A DNA stretch of 64,000 nt, taken from Caballeronia insecticola (GTDB taxonomy: Bacteria; Pseudomonadota; Gammaproteobacteria; Burkholderiales; Burkholderiaceae). The translations under genes and the position numbers were made by a program. The stretch's first letter is position 1, and every line of letters starts with the position of its first letter. Of the stretch, positions 30,463 to 40,197 are shown piece by piece. The notes under the pieces were generated by a model. The model did no database searches. It was not told the origin of the DNA and was given only the letters and a program-made list of their open reading frames with translations. The DNA lies in NCBI RefSeq assembly GCF_000402035.1, contig NC_021287.1, positions 2,418,001 through 2,482,000 of the forward strand. The letters run 5' to 3'.

Positions 30463-31566
30463 TCAACGCGATGCGCTTCTCGCGCGCGCCTTCGCGCCCG
30501 CCCGCGTACGCGGCCTGCCCCGCCGCGCCGCTTCACCCGTACGCTCGACGGTGAAGCGAAACTCGCGCGACAGGCGCTCGCCCGGCGCGAGCACGGTCAT
30601 GCCGTGCGCTTCGCCGCCGCCGGGCAGATTCACCGCGTTGATCGGATGATCGACCGGTTCGAAGCAGAAGAAATCTTCGCCGGGTGGCGCATAGAGCACG
30701 TAGTAATCGGTATCGGCGGCGATGGTGAGCGACAGGCGCCGCTTCGGCCACAGCACGCTCGTGCGTCCGCTCCAGCCGGTGAACGCGTTGTTGACCATTT
30801 CGGCGGGCATCGGATACGCGACGCCGAACTGCCACGCGGGCGGCGCCGGCACATGCTTGACCGGCAACCAGTCGTCGCCGCAGAGCCACACGCCGCCTGC
30901 CGCCGCCGATAACTCCGTGTCCGCCTCGCGCATCAGAAACGGATGCAGCCCGAGGCCGAACGGCAGCGCTTCGTCGCCGGTGTTTTGCACGTCGAGCGTG
31001 ACGACCAGCGTCGCGTCATCGAGCGCGTAGGTCTGCGCGGCGCTATAGGAATACGGCTTGCCGTCACTGCGATCGAGCCCGAGACGCACGCGCCCCGCCG
31101 CTTCCTCTTCCACCTGCCACGCGCCAAGCCAGCCGTCGCCGTGCAGCGGCAGTGCTTCGTCGGCACGATTGCGCGGCACATCGACCGCGCGCCCGGAAAA
31201 CTCGAAGCGCCCATCGCCGATGCGGTTCGAATACGGCAGAAGCGGAAAGCACGCGAGTTGTTCGGGATCCGTGCCGGGACCGGGCTCCACGCACGGACGG
31301 AAGATCGGCACGAGCGCGCCTTCGTGACGCCAGTCGAAGCGCGTGATGCCGCCGCCCAGCGACGGCGCGAGTTCGAGCCGCAGATGCGCGTTCGCAAGCG
31401 TGATGCAGCCGTCGGCGTTGGTGCCGCCCATCGCGACCACGGCCGTCGCAGGACCGGGACGGATCGGCGGTTCGGTCGCGGCAGCGAGTCGCGAGCGGCG
31501 GGCGCTCGCCTGAGCCTGGGAGGTCGATGCAGGATTCGGTCTTTGCTCTGTGCGCGCAACAGTCAT
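30463..31566 (-). CDS. Aldose 1-epimerase family protein
   Basis: Mutarotase-type enzyme interconverting sugar anomers, here probably of galactose or arabinose for the downstream dehydrogenase. The 367-residue product has the galactose-mutarotase beta-sandwich: LRLELAPSLGGGITRFDWRH, ACFPLLPYSNRIGDGRF with the catalytic-type Arg, LPLHGDGWLGAWQ (catalytic His region) and GLGLHPFLMREADTE. The first ~45 residues are an unusual Ala/Arg/Ser-rich extension; the Met at residue 46 may be the real start. The end is strongly basic. It is the last gene of the sugar cluster. Confidence 0.88.
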   Translation of the reverse strand: MTVARTEQRPNPASTSQAQASARRSRLAAATEPPIRPGPATAVVAMGGTNADGCITLANAHLRLELAPSLGGGITRFDWRHEGALVPIFRPCVEPGPGTDPEQLACFPLLPYSNRIGDGRFEFSGRAVDVPRNRADEALPLHGDGWLGAWQVEEEAAGRVRLGLDRSDGKPYSYSAAQTYALDDATLVVTLDVQNTGDEALPFGLGLHPFLMREADTELSAAAGGVWLCGDDWLPVKHVPAPPAWQFGVAYPMPAEMVNNAFTGWSGRTSVLWPKRRLSLTIAADTDYYVLYAPPGEDFFCFEPVDHPINAVNLPGGGEAHGMTVLAPGERLSREFRFTVERTGEAARRGRPRTRAGAKARARSASR

Positions 31567-31655
31567 GACTCGTGCTCCATCGAGAGGCGAAAAACCCGGC
31601 GCGGCCGGGACGGGTCGGGCGGCACGTCATCGCGCGCCGCCTCGAAACTTTTTTC

Positions 31656-32537
31656 TCAAGCCTTGCCCGCGAACACCGCTTCGGCGACGCCGCGCACGCC
31701 GGGCATCGCGACGAACACGCCGCCCGCGTGAGTATCGCTTTGCACCGCCCGATCGTCGAGGCCGATGCGCGCGCTCGTCACATACAGCGTGCCGAAATCC
31801 GGCCCGCCGAACGCGACGCAACTCGGCTGCGCGGTCGGCACGTCGATGCGCGCGCTCTCGCGGCCATCGGGCGCATAGCACACCACGCGCGCGCCGCCCC
31901 ACTGCGCGTTCCACAAACCGCCTTGCGCATCGACGATCGAGCCGTCGGGCACGCCGGTCGCGTCCGTCAGTTCGACGAACACGCGATCGCGCGCGAAGCT
32001 CGGGTAATCGCACACGCGAATCTGGCGCGTCGGCGAATCGCAGTAATACATGGTCGCGCCGTCCGGGCTGAAGCCGATGCTGTTCGAGATCGCGCACGCC
32101 CCGAGCGGCAGCCGTTCGAGCGACAGATCGCCGTTCAGCCGATAAAACCCGCCGACGGGCTGCGCGTCTTCCACGTCATGCTTCGTGCCGAACACGAAGC
32201 GCCCTTCGCGGTCGCAGCGGCCGTCGTTCAGGCGCGTGGGCAGATCGGGCTCGACTTCCGTGATGGTTTCGATTTCGCCCGTCGCGATCTCGTAAAATGC
32301 CAGCCGCGACGCGAGGCCGAGCAGCAGGAAACGCGCATCGGCGCAGGGCGAAAAGCAGGCAAGCCGCTCGGGCATCGGAAACGATGCGCTCTTGCCGTCG
32401 CGCGGATCGTAGCGCCAGAGCGCCTTGCCTTCGATATCGGTCCACCAGAACCGGCCGCTCGCGGCGCACCATGTCGCGCCTTCGCCGAGCGAGCACTGGC
32501 TGTCGACCAGAAGCCGTGCGCGCGTCGAGTCCGTCAT
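31656..32537 (-). CDS. SMP-30/gluconolactonase-family sugar lactonase
   Basis: Opens a sugar lactone to the aldonic acid, downstream of the aldose dehydrogenase. The 293-residue product has the six-bladed propeller motifs of the SMP-30 family: SLGEGATWCAASGRFWWTDI (metal-binding Glu in LGEG), RLNDGRCDREGRFVFGT (metal Asn/Asp), ISNSIGFSPDGATMYYCD and VPDGSIVDAQGGLWNAQWGG. The ATG at 32537 overlaps the SDR stop as ATGA, so the dehydrogenase and lactonase are coupled. Galactono- or arabinonolactone is the likely substrate from context. Confidence 0.93.
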   Translation of the reverse strand: MTDSTRARLLVDSQCSLGEGATWCAASGRFWWTDIEGKALWRYDPRDGKSASFPMPERLACFSPCADARFLLLGLASRLAFYEIATGEIETITEVEPDLPTRLNDGRCDREGRFVFGTKHDVEDAQPVGGFYRLNGDLSLERLPLGACAISNSIGFSPDGATMYYCDSPTRQIRVCDYPSFARDRVFVELTDATGVPDGSIVDAQGGLWNAQWGGARVVCYAPDGRESARIDVPTAQPSCVAFGGPDFGTLYVTSARIGLDDRAVQSDTHAGGVFVAMPGVRGVAEAVFAGKA

Positions 32538-33322
32538 GCCCAGCCTCCGTCCACCACGATGTCCTGCGCGGTCAGCATGCTGCTGTCGTCGGACGCGAGG
32601 AACAGCGCCGCGCGCGCGAGATGCGCGGGCAGCAGTTCGCCGTCGATGCACTGGCCCTGCTTGATCGCTTCGCGGCCGGCGTCGTCGAGCCACAGGCGCT
32701 TTTGCTTTTCGGTCATCACCCAGCCTGGCACGAGCGTGTTCACGCGAATCTTGAACTTGCCGAGATCGCGCGCGAGGCCGCGCGTCATGCCCTGCACGGC
32801 CGATTTCGCCGTCGTGTAGACGGGAAAGTTGCCTTGCTTGAGCATCCAGCTGATCGAGCCGAGATTCACGATCGAGCCGCCGCCGAGTTGCTTCATGTCT
32901 TCGATCACGGCCTGCGCCGCGAAGAACTGATGACGGATATTGACCGCGATGCCCGCATCGTAGGACTCGGGCGTGACGTCGGCGATCGCGTGGCGCTTGT
33001 CGTTGGCCGCGTTGTTCACGAGCACGCCGATCGGGCCGAGGGCGCTTCGCACATCGGCGATGCCCTGGCGCAGAGCGTCGATATCGGTGAGGTCGACGTT
33101 GAGGAACATCGGGCGGTGCTTGCCCGGCGGCAGGTCCGCGCCGAGGCGGTCGGCGAGCGCTTCACCGGCATTGGTGTCGATGTCGAAGAAGGCGACTTTC
33201 GCGCCCTGATCGAAGAAGTGCTCGACGAAGCCCTCGCCGATGCCGGTCGCGCCGCCGGTGATCAGCACGGTCTTGCCTGCCAGGCTGGGGTAAGTTGCGA
33301 GTTTCTTGTCGATGGTTGGCAT
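32534..33322 (-). CDS. XylB-like NAD(P)-dependent aldose 1-dehydrogenase (SDR)
   Basis: Oxidises an aldose to its lactone. The 262-residue SDR has TVLITGGATGIGEGFVEHFF (cofactor loop), FFDIDTN (acidic cofactor-selecting segment), VNNAANDKRHAIADVTPESY, the catalytic SISWMLKQGNFPVYTTAK (Ser, Tyr, Lys) and FLASDDSSMLTAQDIVVDGG. The pattern YPSL-GK, NNA-ND-RH-LADVT and GSISW closely resembles Caulobacter xylose dehydrogenase XylB as I recall it. Its neighbours favour D-galactose or L-arabinose. The ATG at 33322 begins MPTIDKKLATYPSL; the frame is open upstream through a tandem-repeat leader. Confidence 0.92.
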   Translation of the reverse strand: MPTIDKKLATYPSLAGKTVLITGGATGIGEGFVEHFFDQGAKVAFFDIDTNAGEALADRLGADLPPGKHRPMFLNVDLTDIDALRQGIADVRSALGPIGVLVNNAANDKRHAIADVTPESYDAGIAVNIRHQFFAAQAVIEDMKQLGGGSIVNLGSISWMLKQGNFPVYTTAKSAVQGMTRGLARDLGKFKIRVNTLVPGWVMTEKQKRLWLDDAGREAIKQGQCIDGELLPAHLARAALFLASDDSSMLTAQDIVVDGGWA

Positions 33323-33936
33323 GGTTGTGTCTTTGTCTGTCTTCGTCTTTGTCTTTGTCAGTCTGGTTTGGGCTTTTCGTGGAATTCTGTTTTCGCGTCG
33401 GTCTATTTGCACTGCCCCTGTGCGGGGCGGCAGTCACTTTCTTTGCTGCTGCAAAGAAAGTAACCAAAGAAACAGCTTCTCCCATCCAAAGTACTTCACG
33501 CCGGCCCCGGCACAGGCAAAGAGCCCTTGGCACGGCAGTAGCAAGTGCCCCCGTAAGTCGCCGGGGCCTGGATCGCGGACCACCGGACATCGCGCCGCTT
33601 AACGGACTGGCACAGCACAAAATGGCTCCGGCCCGCTTCGCGGCCGACGGGTCAATCGGGTCGGCCCGCGCTTCTTTGCTAACGCATCCCTGAAACGTCT
33701 AGCGAGTCAAACCGTGCGCGATCCAAGCCCGGTAAGACCTACGAGCGCACTTGCTGCTGCCGTGCCACAAGCTATTCGCCTGCGAAGTACTCTAGACGGG
33801 GAGAGCTGTTTCTTTGCCTACTTTCTTTGCAGCAGCAAAGAAAGTAGGTGCCGCCCCGCACAGGGGCAGTGCTAATAGACCGACGCGAACTCAGGGTCTC
33901 ACGAAGGCCAACGCGCACCACCCCAACAAAACCCCA
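33323..33936. other. Gene-free gap holding the repeat and SDR leader
   Basis: About 610 bases on the sugar-cluster strand. Next to the SDR start are tandem copies of a CTTTGT-type hexamer (33330-33360). The 500-bp inverted-repeat element fills the rest. About 45 bases separate the repeat from the araH stop. Confidence 0.6.
33391..33890. repeat. 500-bp element with ~110-bp inverted terminal arms
   Basis: The left arm (33391-33500) and the reverse complement of the right arm (33781-33890) are nearly identical, including GCGTCGGTCTAT, CACTGCCCCTGTGCGGGGCG and the hairpin CTTTCTTTGC-TGCT-GCAAAGAAAG. Weaker inverted similarity continues inward (GGCACGGCAGTAGCAAGTGC against GGCACGGCAGCAGCAAGTGC). 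No open reading frame of note lies inside. It sits between araH and the XylB-like SDR gene. It resembles interspersed repeats of Burkholderia-group genomes; it carries no transposase. Confidence 0.85.
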
Positions 33937-34953
33937 TCAGTCCCGCGAACCGCGATTCTTCAACTGATCGAGCAACACGGCTGCAAGCAGAATCGCGCCA
34001 CGCACGAGGTACTGATAGAACGCATCGATATTGAGCAGATTCATCACGTTCTCGACGGTGCCCATGATCAGCACGCCGATCACGACGCCGGAGATCGTCG
34101 CCCGTCCGCCCAGTAGCGAAACGCCGCCCAGCACGCACGCCGAAATCACGTTCAGCTCGAAGCCCTGAGCCGCATTCGGCTGCCCCGACGTGATCCGCGA
34201 CGCCAGAATGACACCCGCCAGCGCCGTCACCGCGCCCTGAATCAGGAAGATCCATACGCGCGTGCGCTCGACATTGATGCCCGCGAGCCGCGACGCTTCA
34301 GGATTGCCGCCGATCGCGAGCGTGTTGCGCCCGTACACCGTCTGGTTGAGCAATACGCCAAAAACGATGAAACACGCAAGCGTGACCCAGATAGGCAGGG
34401 AAATCCCCAGCGTCGACAAACTGCCGAGCGCGATGAACGTATCCGACGACACGCCGACCGCCTGCCCGTGCGACACGATAAAGCCGAGGCCGCGCACGAT
34501 TTCCATCGTCGCGAGCGTGGTGATCAGCGCGTTGATGCGCAGATAGGCGATCACCGCGCCGTTCACGAAGCCGATCACCGCGCCCGCCGCCACGGCAGCG
34601 ACGATTGCGATCGCGGTGTTGTCGGTCGCGTTGAGCACCATCGCGCACAGCACGCCCGCGAAGGCGATTGTCGAGCCGACCGACAGGTCGAAGTCGCGCG
34701 AGGCGAGACAGAACATCATCGTGCACGCCACCATGCCGATCTGCGAGATCGACAGCGCGAGGCCCAGCATGTTCTCGATCGAGAAGAAGTGATCGACGGT
34801 CAGCGACATCGTCAGGAACATCACGACGAAAATCACGATCAGGCTGTACTCCGTGATCTGCTGCCACCACCTCTGTTTGTCGTTCTTTTGCGGGATCAGC
34901 GTATTCGCGACCTTTTCAGTCGCCTGCCCCACGATGTTTTCTCTTGCTTCCAT
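33937..34953 (-). CDS. araH: Sugar ABC transporter permease, AraH-like
   Basis: Membrane component of the importer encoded with the binding protein and ATPase just upstream. The 338-residue protein has about ten hydrophobic segments and BPD_transp_2 family features: SIENMLGLALSISQIGMVAC, MFCLASRDFDLSVGSTIAFA, YGRNTLAIGGNPEASRLAGI and VLGGVSLLGGRATISG. I chose the ATG at 34953, which is preceded by GAGGAG; a longer start at 34986 overlaps the araG stop as ATGA but adds 11 unlikely residues. Naming follows the match of the whole operon to E. coli araFGH. Confidence 0.9.
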   Translation of the reverse strand: MEARENIVGQATEKVANTLIPQKNDKQRWWQQITEYSLIVIFVVMFLTMSLTVDHFFSIENMLGLALSISQIGMVACTMMFCLASRDFDLSVGSTIAFAGVLCAMVLNATDNTAIAIVAAVAAGAVIGFVNGAVIAYLRINALITTLATMEIVRGLGFIVSHGQAVGVSSDTFIALGSLSTLGISLPIWVTLACFIVFGVLLNQTVYGRNTLAIGGNPEASRLAGINVERTRVWIFLIQGAVTALAGVILASRITSGQPNAAQGFELNVISACVLGGVSLLGGRATISGVVIGVLIMGTVENVMNLLNIDAFYQYLVRGAILLAAVLLDQLKNRGSRD

Positions 34954-34982
34954 GATTCGCTCCTCTTGTCCTGATATCGCTT

Positions 34983-36497
34983 TCATGCCGCCTGCGCGAC
35001 GGTGTCCGACTGCGGCAGCGCGAGACTCAGCACCGCCTGTTCGTTCGCCTTCTCGCGCGGCAGTTCGCCCGCGATCCGCCCCTGCCGCATCACGATGATC
35101 CGGTCGGACACGCCGAGCACTTCCGGCAATTCCGACGAAATCATCACGATCGCGCAGCCGCGCTCGGCCAGCTGATAAATCACGTTATAGATTTCGTGCT
35201 TCGCGCCGACGTCGATGCCGCGCGTCGGTTCATCCAGAATCACGACCTTCAGATCCGGCTCCGCGAGCCAGCGCGACAGAATCGCCTTCTGCTGATTCCC
35301 GCCCGAAAGAAAACGGATGCGCTGCTTGCGGCTCGGCGTCTTGATCTTGAGCAACTGGATGAAGCGGTCGGCTGTCTGCGCTTCCTTCTTGCGATCGAGA
35401 AACAGCCCGCCGCGCAGATAGTGACGACGGCACGAGATGTTGATGTTCTCCGCGACCGTCGCAATCGCGACGATGCCCTCTTCCTTGCGATCCTCCGGAC
35501 ACAGCACGATGCCGTGCCGGATCGCTTCGCCCGTGCTGCGTACGCGAATGTCCTTGCCGTCGAGCGCGATCGTGCCGCCCTTCTTTTTGTCCGCGCCGTA
35601 CACGAGATGCATCAGTTCGCTGCGGCCCGCGCCGACCAGCCCGAAGAACCCGACGATCTCGCCGCGCTTCACCTCGAAACTCACCGGCGCGCTCAGCGCT
35701 TCGCCCTGCACGTTGTTCACGGCGAAGCGCGTTTCGCCCAGCGGACGCGCACGATAGTTATAAATGTCGCTGATTTCGCGGCCGACCATCTCCTGCACGA
35801 GCGTGTCGCGCGGCACGTCGGCGAGCGCGAGATGCGACGCGATCTTGCGTCCGTCGCGGAAAATCGTGCAGGCGTCGCACAGTTCGTAAATCTCGTCCAT
35901 ACGATGCGAGATGTAGATCAGCGCGCGGTTGTCCGCCTTCAGATCGCGCACCAGCTTGAACAGCACTTCGGTCTCGCGATGCGACAGCGACGAAGTCGGC
36001 TCGTCGAGCGCGATCACGCGCGCATTGCGCAAGAGCGCCTTGCAGATCTCGACCATCTGCCGCTGCGCAATGGAAAGCTTGCGCAGCTTCGCGTTCGGAT
36101 CGAGATCGACGCCCATCGCCGCGAGCCGCTCGCGCACGTGCGCTTTCGCCGCGCGCTTGTCGACCCAGCCGAGCCGGTTCGGCAACGCGCCGAGCAGCAG
36201 ATTCTCGGCCACGGTCAGGTCCGGCACGTACTGCAATTCCTGATGAATCACCGCGATGCCCGACGCGATCGAAGCCGCCGCGCTCGCGAAATGCACTTCG
36301 TTTTCGTCGATGAGCACGCGCCCCGAATCGGGCTGATACTCGCCGCCGAGAATCTTGAGCAAGGTCGATTTACCCGCGCCGTTCTCGCCCATCAGGCCGT
36401 GAACTTCGCCGGCGTTGACGTCGAACGACACGCCGTCGAGCGCGCGCACGCCTGGAAACACCTTGCCGATATTGTCAAAACGCAGCGTCGCTGACAC
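34983..36497 (-). CDS. araG: Sugar ABC transporter ATPase, AraG-like
   Basis: Double-domain ATPase powering the importer. The 504-residue protein has two nucleotide-binding halves: the first with Walker [10 protein letters not shown], signature [16 protein letters not shown] and Walker [12 protein letters not shown]; the second with the degenerate loop [10 protein letters not shown], signature [15 protein letters not shown] and [16 protein letters not shown]. This asymmetry is normal for the carbohydrate-uptake-2 family. It precedes araH and follows araF, from which it is separated by a 72-base gap holding a stable hairpin. Confidence 0.94.
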   Translation of the reverse strand: MSATLRFDNIGKVFPGVRALDGVSFDVNAGEVHGLMGENGAGKSTLLKILGGEYQPDSGRVLIDENEVHFASAAASIASGIAVIHQELQYVPDLTVAENLLLGALPNRLGWVDKRAAKAHVRERLAAMGVDLDPNAKLRKLSIAQRQMVEICKALLRNARVIALDEPTSSLSHRETEVLFKLVRDLKADNRALIYISHRMDEIYELCDACTIFRDGRKIASHLALADVPRDTLVQEMVGREISDIYNYRARPLGETRFAVNNVQGEALSAPVSFEVKRGEIVGFFGLVGAGRSELMHLVYGADKKKGGTIALDGKDIRVRSTGEAIRHGIVLCPEDRKEEGIVAIATVAENINISCRRHYLRGGLFLDRKKEAQTADRFIQLLKIKTPSRKQRIRFLSGGNQQKAILSRWLAEPDLKVVILDEPTRGIDVGAKHEIYNVIYQLAERGCAIVMISSELPEVLGVSDRIIVMRQGRIAGELPREKANEQAVLSLALPQSDTVAQAA

Positions 36498-36516
36498 ATC
36501 GCCTCCTTATGCTTCG

Positions 36517-36545
36517 AACGGACCGCGCACGCGGCGCGGCCCGTT
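36517..36545 (-). promoter_or_regulatory. Intercistronic hairpin between araF and araG
   Basis: In the minus-strand transcript 12-base arms (36545-36534 and 36528-36517) pair fully with one G-U and a 5-base loop. There is no T-run, so it looks like a messenger-stabilising or attenuating hairpin, not a full terminator. Confidence 0.6.
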
Positions 36546-36569
36546 CTCGTTCAACCGATCAGTTCGATA

Positions 36570-37577
36570 TCAGTTCGATGCCAGGCCCATCTGCTGACGC
36601 ACCGACGCCACGTTTTCACGCGTCGCCAGCATGCCGCTCGTGAGCGTAAGTGCCGGCGGTGCCTTGCCGTCCTTGATCCACGCGTACATCAGTTCCGAGG
36701 TTTCCTCGCCGTGGCGCTTCGGGCTGATGATCACGGTGCCGAAGAAGCCCGTCGGATTCGGCTTCTTGAACTCGTTCAACGCCGAGTCCGAACCGCCAAT
36801 GCCGATGCCGATCATGTTGTCCGCCTTGAAGCCGCGGCCTTCCGCGGCGCGCACCGCGCCGAGCACGCCTTCGTCGTTGAGCGCGTAGGCGACCCAGTGC
36901 TTGAATTGGGGGTTCTTGGTGAGCGCGATGTTGGCCGCGTTGAACGCGTTCTCGGTGTCGGTCTTCGCTTGCGGCGCCATGACGATGTTCGCCTTCGGGA
37001 AGCCGGCGGCGACGAGCGCGTCGGTCGCGCCGGCCGTGCGGTCGTGCGCGGTCGGCAACTGTTCGTAGGTCACGTCGATCGCGCCGACGTCCTTCATGTC
37101 CCAGCCGCGCTTCTTGATCTCGGCGGCAATGCCGTCGCCCACCTGCTTGCCGATGTTGTACGCCGAGATGCCCATGTGCGGCACGGCTTCGATCGGCTTG
37201 CCCGAACCGTCGACGAGACGGTCGTCCACCGTCATCATCTTGAGCTTGTCGGCTTTCGCCTTCGCGACGATGCCCGGTCCGAGCTTGACGTCAGGCGTGC
37301 AGATGATGAAGCCCTGCGCCTTTTGCGCGGCCAGGTTGTCGATGGCGCTCATCACCTTTTCGCCCGACGGCGCACCGATCTTCACGAGCGTGAAGCCCTT
37401 TTCCTTCGCGGCCATTTCGGCGAACTTCCATTCGTCCTGGAACCACGGTTCTTCCGGCTGCTTCACGAGGAAGCCGATCTTGACCTCGTCGGCGGCCTGC
37501 GCGACGGGTGCCGCGATCATGGACGCGCTCGTGGCCGTGGCCGCGGCGATCAGCGTGAGGAACAGTCTGCGTTTCAT
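36570..37577 (-). CDS. araF: Periplasmic L-arabinose/galactose-type binding protein, AraF-like
   Basis: Binds the sugar in the periplasm and delivers it to AraGH. The 335-residue product starts with a signal peptide (MKRRLFLTLIAAATATSASM to QAAD). The mature part matches E. coli AraF closely in sections: IGFLVKQPEEPWFQDEWKFA, FIICTPDVKLGPGIVAKAKA, RAAEGRGFKADNMIGIGIGG. E. coli AraF binds L-arabinose and also D-galactose, so either could be carried here; the galactose-type enzymes nearby favour galactose or both. It is the first transporter gene in the unit. Confidence 0.93.
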   Translation of the reverse strand: MKRRLFLTLIAAATATSASMIAAPVAQAADEVKIGFLVKQPEEPWFQDEWKFAEMAAKEKGFTLVKIGAPSGEKVMSAIDNLAAQKAQGFIICTPDVKLGPGIVAKAKADKLKMMTVDDRLVDGSGKPIEAVPHMGISAYNIGKQVGDGIAAEIKKRGWDMKDVGAIDVTYEQLPTAHDRTAGATDALVAAGFPKANIVMAPQAKTDTENAFNAANIALTKNPQFKHWVAYALNDEGVLGAVRAAEGRGFKADNMIGIGIGGSDSALNEFKKPNPTGFFGTVIISPKRHGEETSELMYAWIKDGKAPPALTLTSGMLATRENVASVRQQMGLASN

Positions 37578-37707
37578 CTTTTGTCTCCCGACTTTTTCCG
37601 TTATCTCAAAGATGCCCGCATGCGGGCGCTACGAAGGTGTGTGGCCGCGTGTTGTTGTCGTGATGTCGCACCGCGGCCCGTGCGTCATTCTTTCGGTGGT
37701 TCGTTGT

Positions 37708-37729
37708 TCAGTCGTGCTTCAGTCGTGCT

Positions 37730-37740
<11 letters not shown>
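37708..37740. repeat. Three 11-bp tandem repeats at the end of an SDR gene
   Basis: TCAGTCGTGCT, TCAGTCGTGCT and TCAGTCGTGAT follow each other. The third copy contains the SDR stop codon (37730-37732, minus strand); the other two repeat the same stop context downstream. Confidence 0.8.
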
Positions 37741-38505
<765 letters not shown>

Positions 38506-38509
<4 letters not shown>

Positions 38510-39192
38510 TGCGCTTCGCCTCGCGCGATTGCGAGTCCGTCGATGAAAGCGCGTGCCTGCCGTGCGGTCGTCGCGGCGTCCTGATCCGGCTTGTACAGCG
38601 CCGAGCCGAGCCCGAAGCCGTTCGCGCCCGCCTTGAGGAACGGCTCCATGTTGTCCGGCGCGATGCCGCCAACCGGCACGAGCGGCACTTCCTTCGCGAT
38701 CACCGCGCGCCACGCCTTCGTCACCGTCGGGCCGAGCTGCTCGGCGGGGAACATTTTCAGCACGTCCGCGCCGGCCTTGAGCGCGAGAAACGCTTCGTTC
38801 GGCGTCGCCACGCCCGGCGCGCACGCGAGGCCTTGCGCCTTCGCGGCGCGAATGACATCGGCGTCGCTGTGCGGCATCACGATCAGTTCGCCGCCCGCCG
38901 CCTTCACGCTGTCGACGTAACTCGGATGCAGCACCGTTCCCGCCCCGACAATCGCATCGGCGGGCAGCGCCTGCCGGATCGCCGCGATGCTGTCGAACGG
39001 CTGCGGCGAATTCAGCGGTACCTCGATGATGCGAAAGCCCGCTTCATACAGTGCGCGGCCGTGATCGGCGGCATCCGCGGGCGTTACGCCGCGCAGAATC
39101 GCGATCAGCGGACAAGCGGCGAACGCCTTCGCGAGACCGCCGTGCATGCCATACGGCGCGGGCAGATTGATGGGAGGCTGCATGTTCGTCAC
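38506..39192 (-). CDS. dgoA: 2-dehydro-3-deoxy-6-phosphogalactonate aldolase
   Basis: Cleaves KDPGal to pyruvate and glyceraldehyde-3-phosphate in the De Ley-Doudoroff galactose pathway. The 228-residue protein has the KDPG/KDPGal aldolase barrel: CPLIAILRGVTPADA, IIEVPLNSPQPFDSI (catalytic Glu), IVGAGTVL, APGVATPNEAFLALKAGADV and LKMFPAEQLGP with the Schiff-base lysine. EVPLNSP favours DgoA over Eda, which usually has EVTLRT. It lies 6 bases after dgoK on the same strand. Confidence 0.94.
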
Positions 39193-39198
39193 TCCTTC

Positions 39199-40197
39199 TC
39201 AGGCCGCGCGCACGGGCGCGCTGACGAGCCCGGCAAGCGCGGCGATTCGGTAAAGGCCACGCTCGGTCGCGTGCGCGACGGTGGCGGCATCGGTGCAGCC
39301 GAAGCGTGCGAGCGCGGCGCGATAGCGGTCGCAGAGCGCATCGTTGCCGATCAGACGCAGCGTCCTTCCGGCAAGCGACGACTGATCGCGCGCGAGCACT
39401 TCGTTCAAGCCGCGCAATTCATGGCCGATCAGAAGCCCCGACAGATAATCCGCCTGCTGCTCCGCCGACAGCTGACCGGTGAGGCCGAGCGTGCGCGTGC
39501 TGAAGATCGTCGCGAGCAGGCCGGGATGACCGGCGTCGCGCGCCGTATCGACGCCGCGCACGAATGCCTGTTCGTCGTGCGTCGCGCTCGGATGCATGGT
39601 GCGGCCGAGAATCGTGTGATCGCGCAGCGCGCCGAAGGTCTCGCCCGTCATGAACGTGTAGAAACGCTCGATGCGGTCATTGCCGACAAACGCCCATTTC
39701 GCGTGCGTGCCCGGCAAGCCGATCAGCGCGCCGTCCGCTTCGTTGAGCGCCGCGTCGCTTGCGAGCGCGCCGAAGATCTGCGTTTCTTCGCCGCGCATCA
39801 CGTTGGGCAGCACGCCTTTTTCCAGCACGCCCGGCACGACATGCACAATGCCGCCGCGCGCTGTCTTCACCTTGACGATGCCCGCGACGAGCGCCGCCGC
39901 GCCCGCCGGCGTGTCCACATACGGCGCTTCCACCCAGCCTTGCGCGCTGCCGACCATGCCCGCCGCGATCACCGGCAGGCGCGCGGTACGCGGCGCTTGC
40001 GAGTCGAACATGCCGAGCCAGTCGCCGCAGGTTTCCTCGAAAGCCTGATCGAAGCCGCCCGCAGGCAAATTCATGATGCCCGCCGACGACGCGCGCGTGT
40101 CGAGCGCCACGCCGTCGTCGCCGAGCAGATACGCGCGCAGCGACGTCGTGCCCCAGTCGAGCGCGATGAGCGCGGGCGTCGAAGCAGATGCGCTCAT
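39199..40197 (-). CDS. dgoK: 2-dehydro-3-deoxygalactonokinase
   Basis: Phosphorylates 2-keto-3-deoxy-galactonate to the aldolase substrate. The 332-residue protein shows the DgoK pattern: LIALDWGTTSLRAYLLGDDG (nucleotide-binding start), VIAAGMVGSAQGWVEAPYVD, VVPGVLEKGVLPNVMRGEET and LIGLPGTHAKWAFV. The ATG at 40197 overlaps the IclR stop as ATGA, which fixes the start; a much longer open frame upstream is the antisense-like shadow inside the regulator gene. It is directly followed by dgoA. Confidence 0.95.
   Translation of the reverse strand: MSASASTPALIALDWGTTSLRAYLLGDDGVALDTRASSAGIMNLPAGGFDQAFEETCGDWLGMFDSQAPRTARLPVIAAGMVGSAQGWVEAPYVDTPAGAAALVAGIVKVKTARGGIVHVVPGVLEKGVLPNVMRGEETQIFGALASDAALNEADGALIGLPGTHAKWAFVGNDRIERFYTFMTGETFGALRDHTILGRTMHPSATHDEQAFVRGVDTARDAGHPGLLATIFSTRTLGLTGQLSAEQQADYLSGLLIGHELRGLNEVLARDQSSLAGRTLRLIGNDALCDRYRAALARFGCTDAATVAHATERGLYRIAALAGLVSAPVRAA

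Noticed and set aside
33391-33890. Insertion sequence
   Set aside because: The inverted arms recall terminal repeats, but there is no transposase frame inside.
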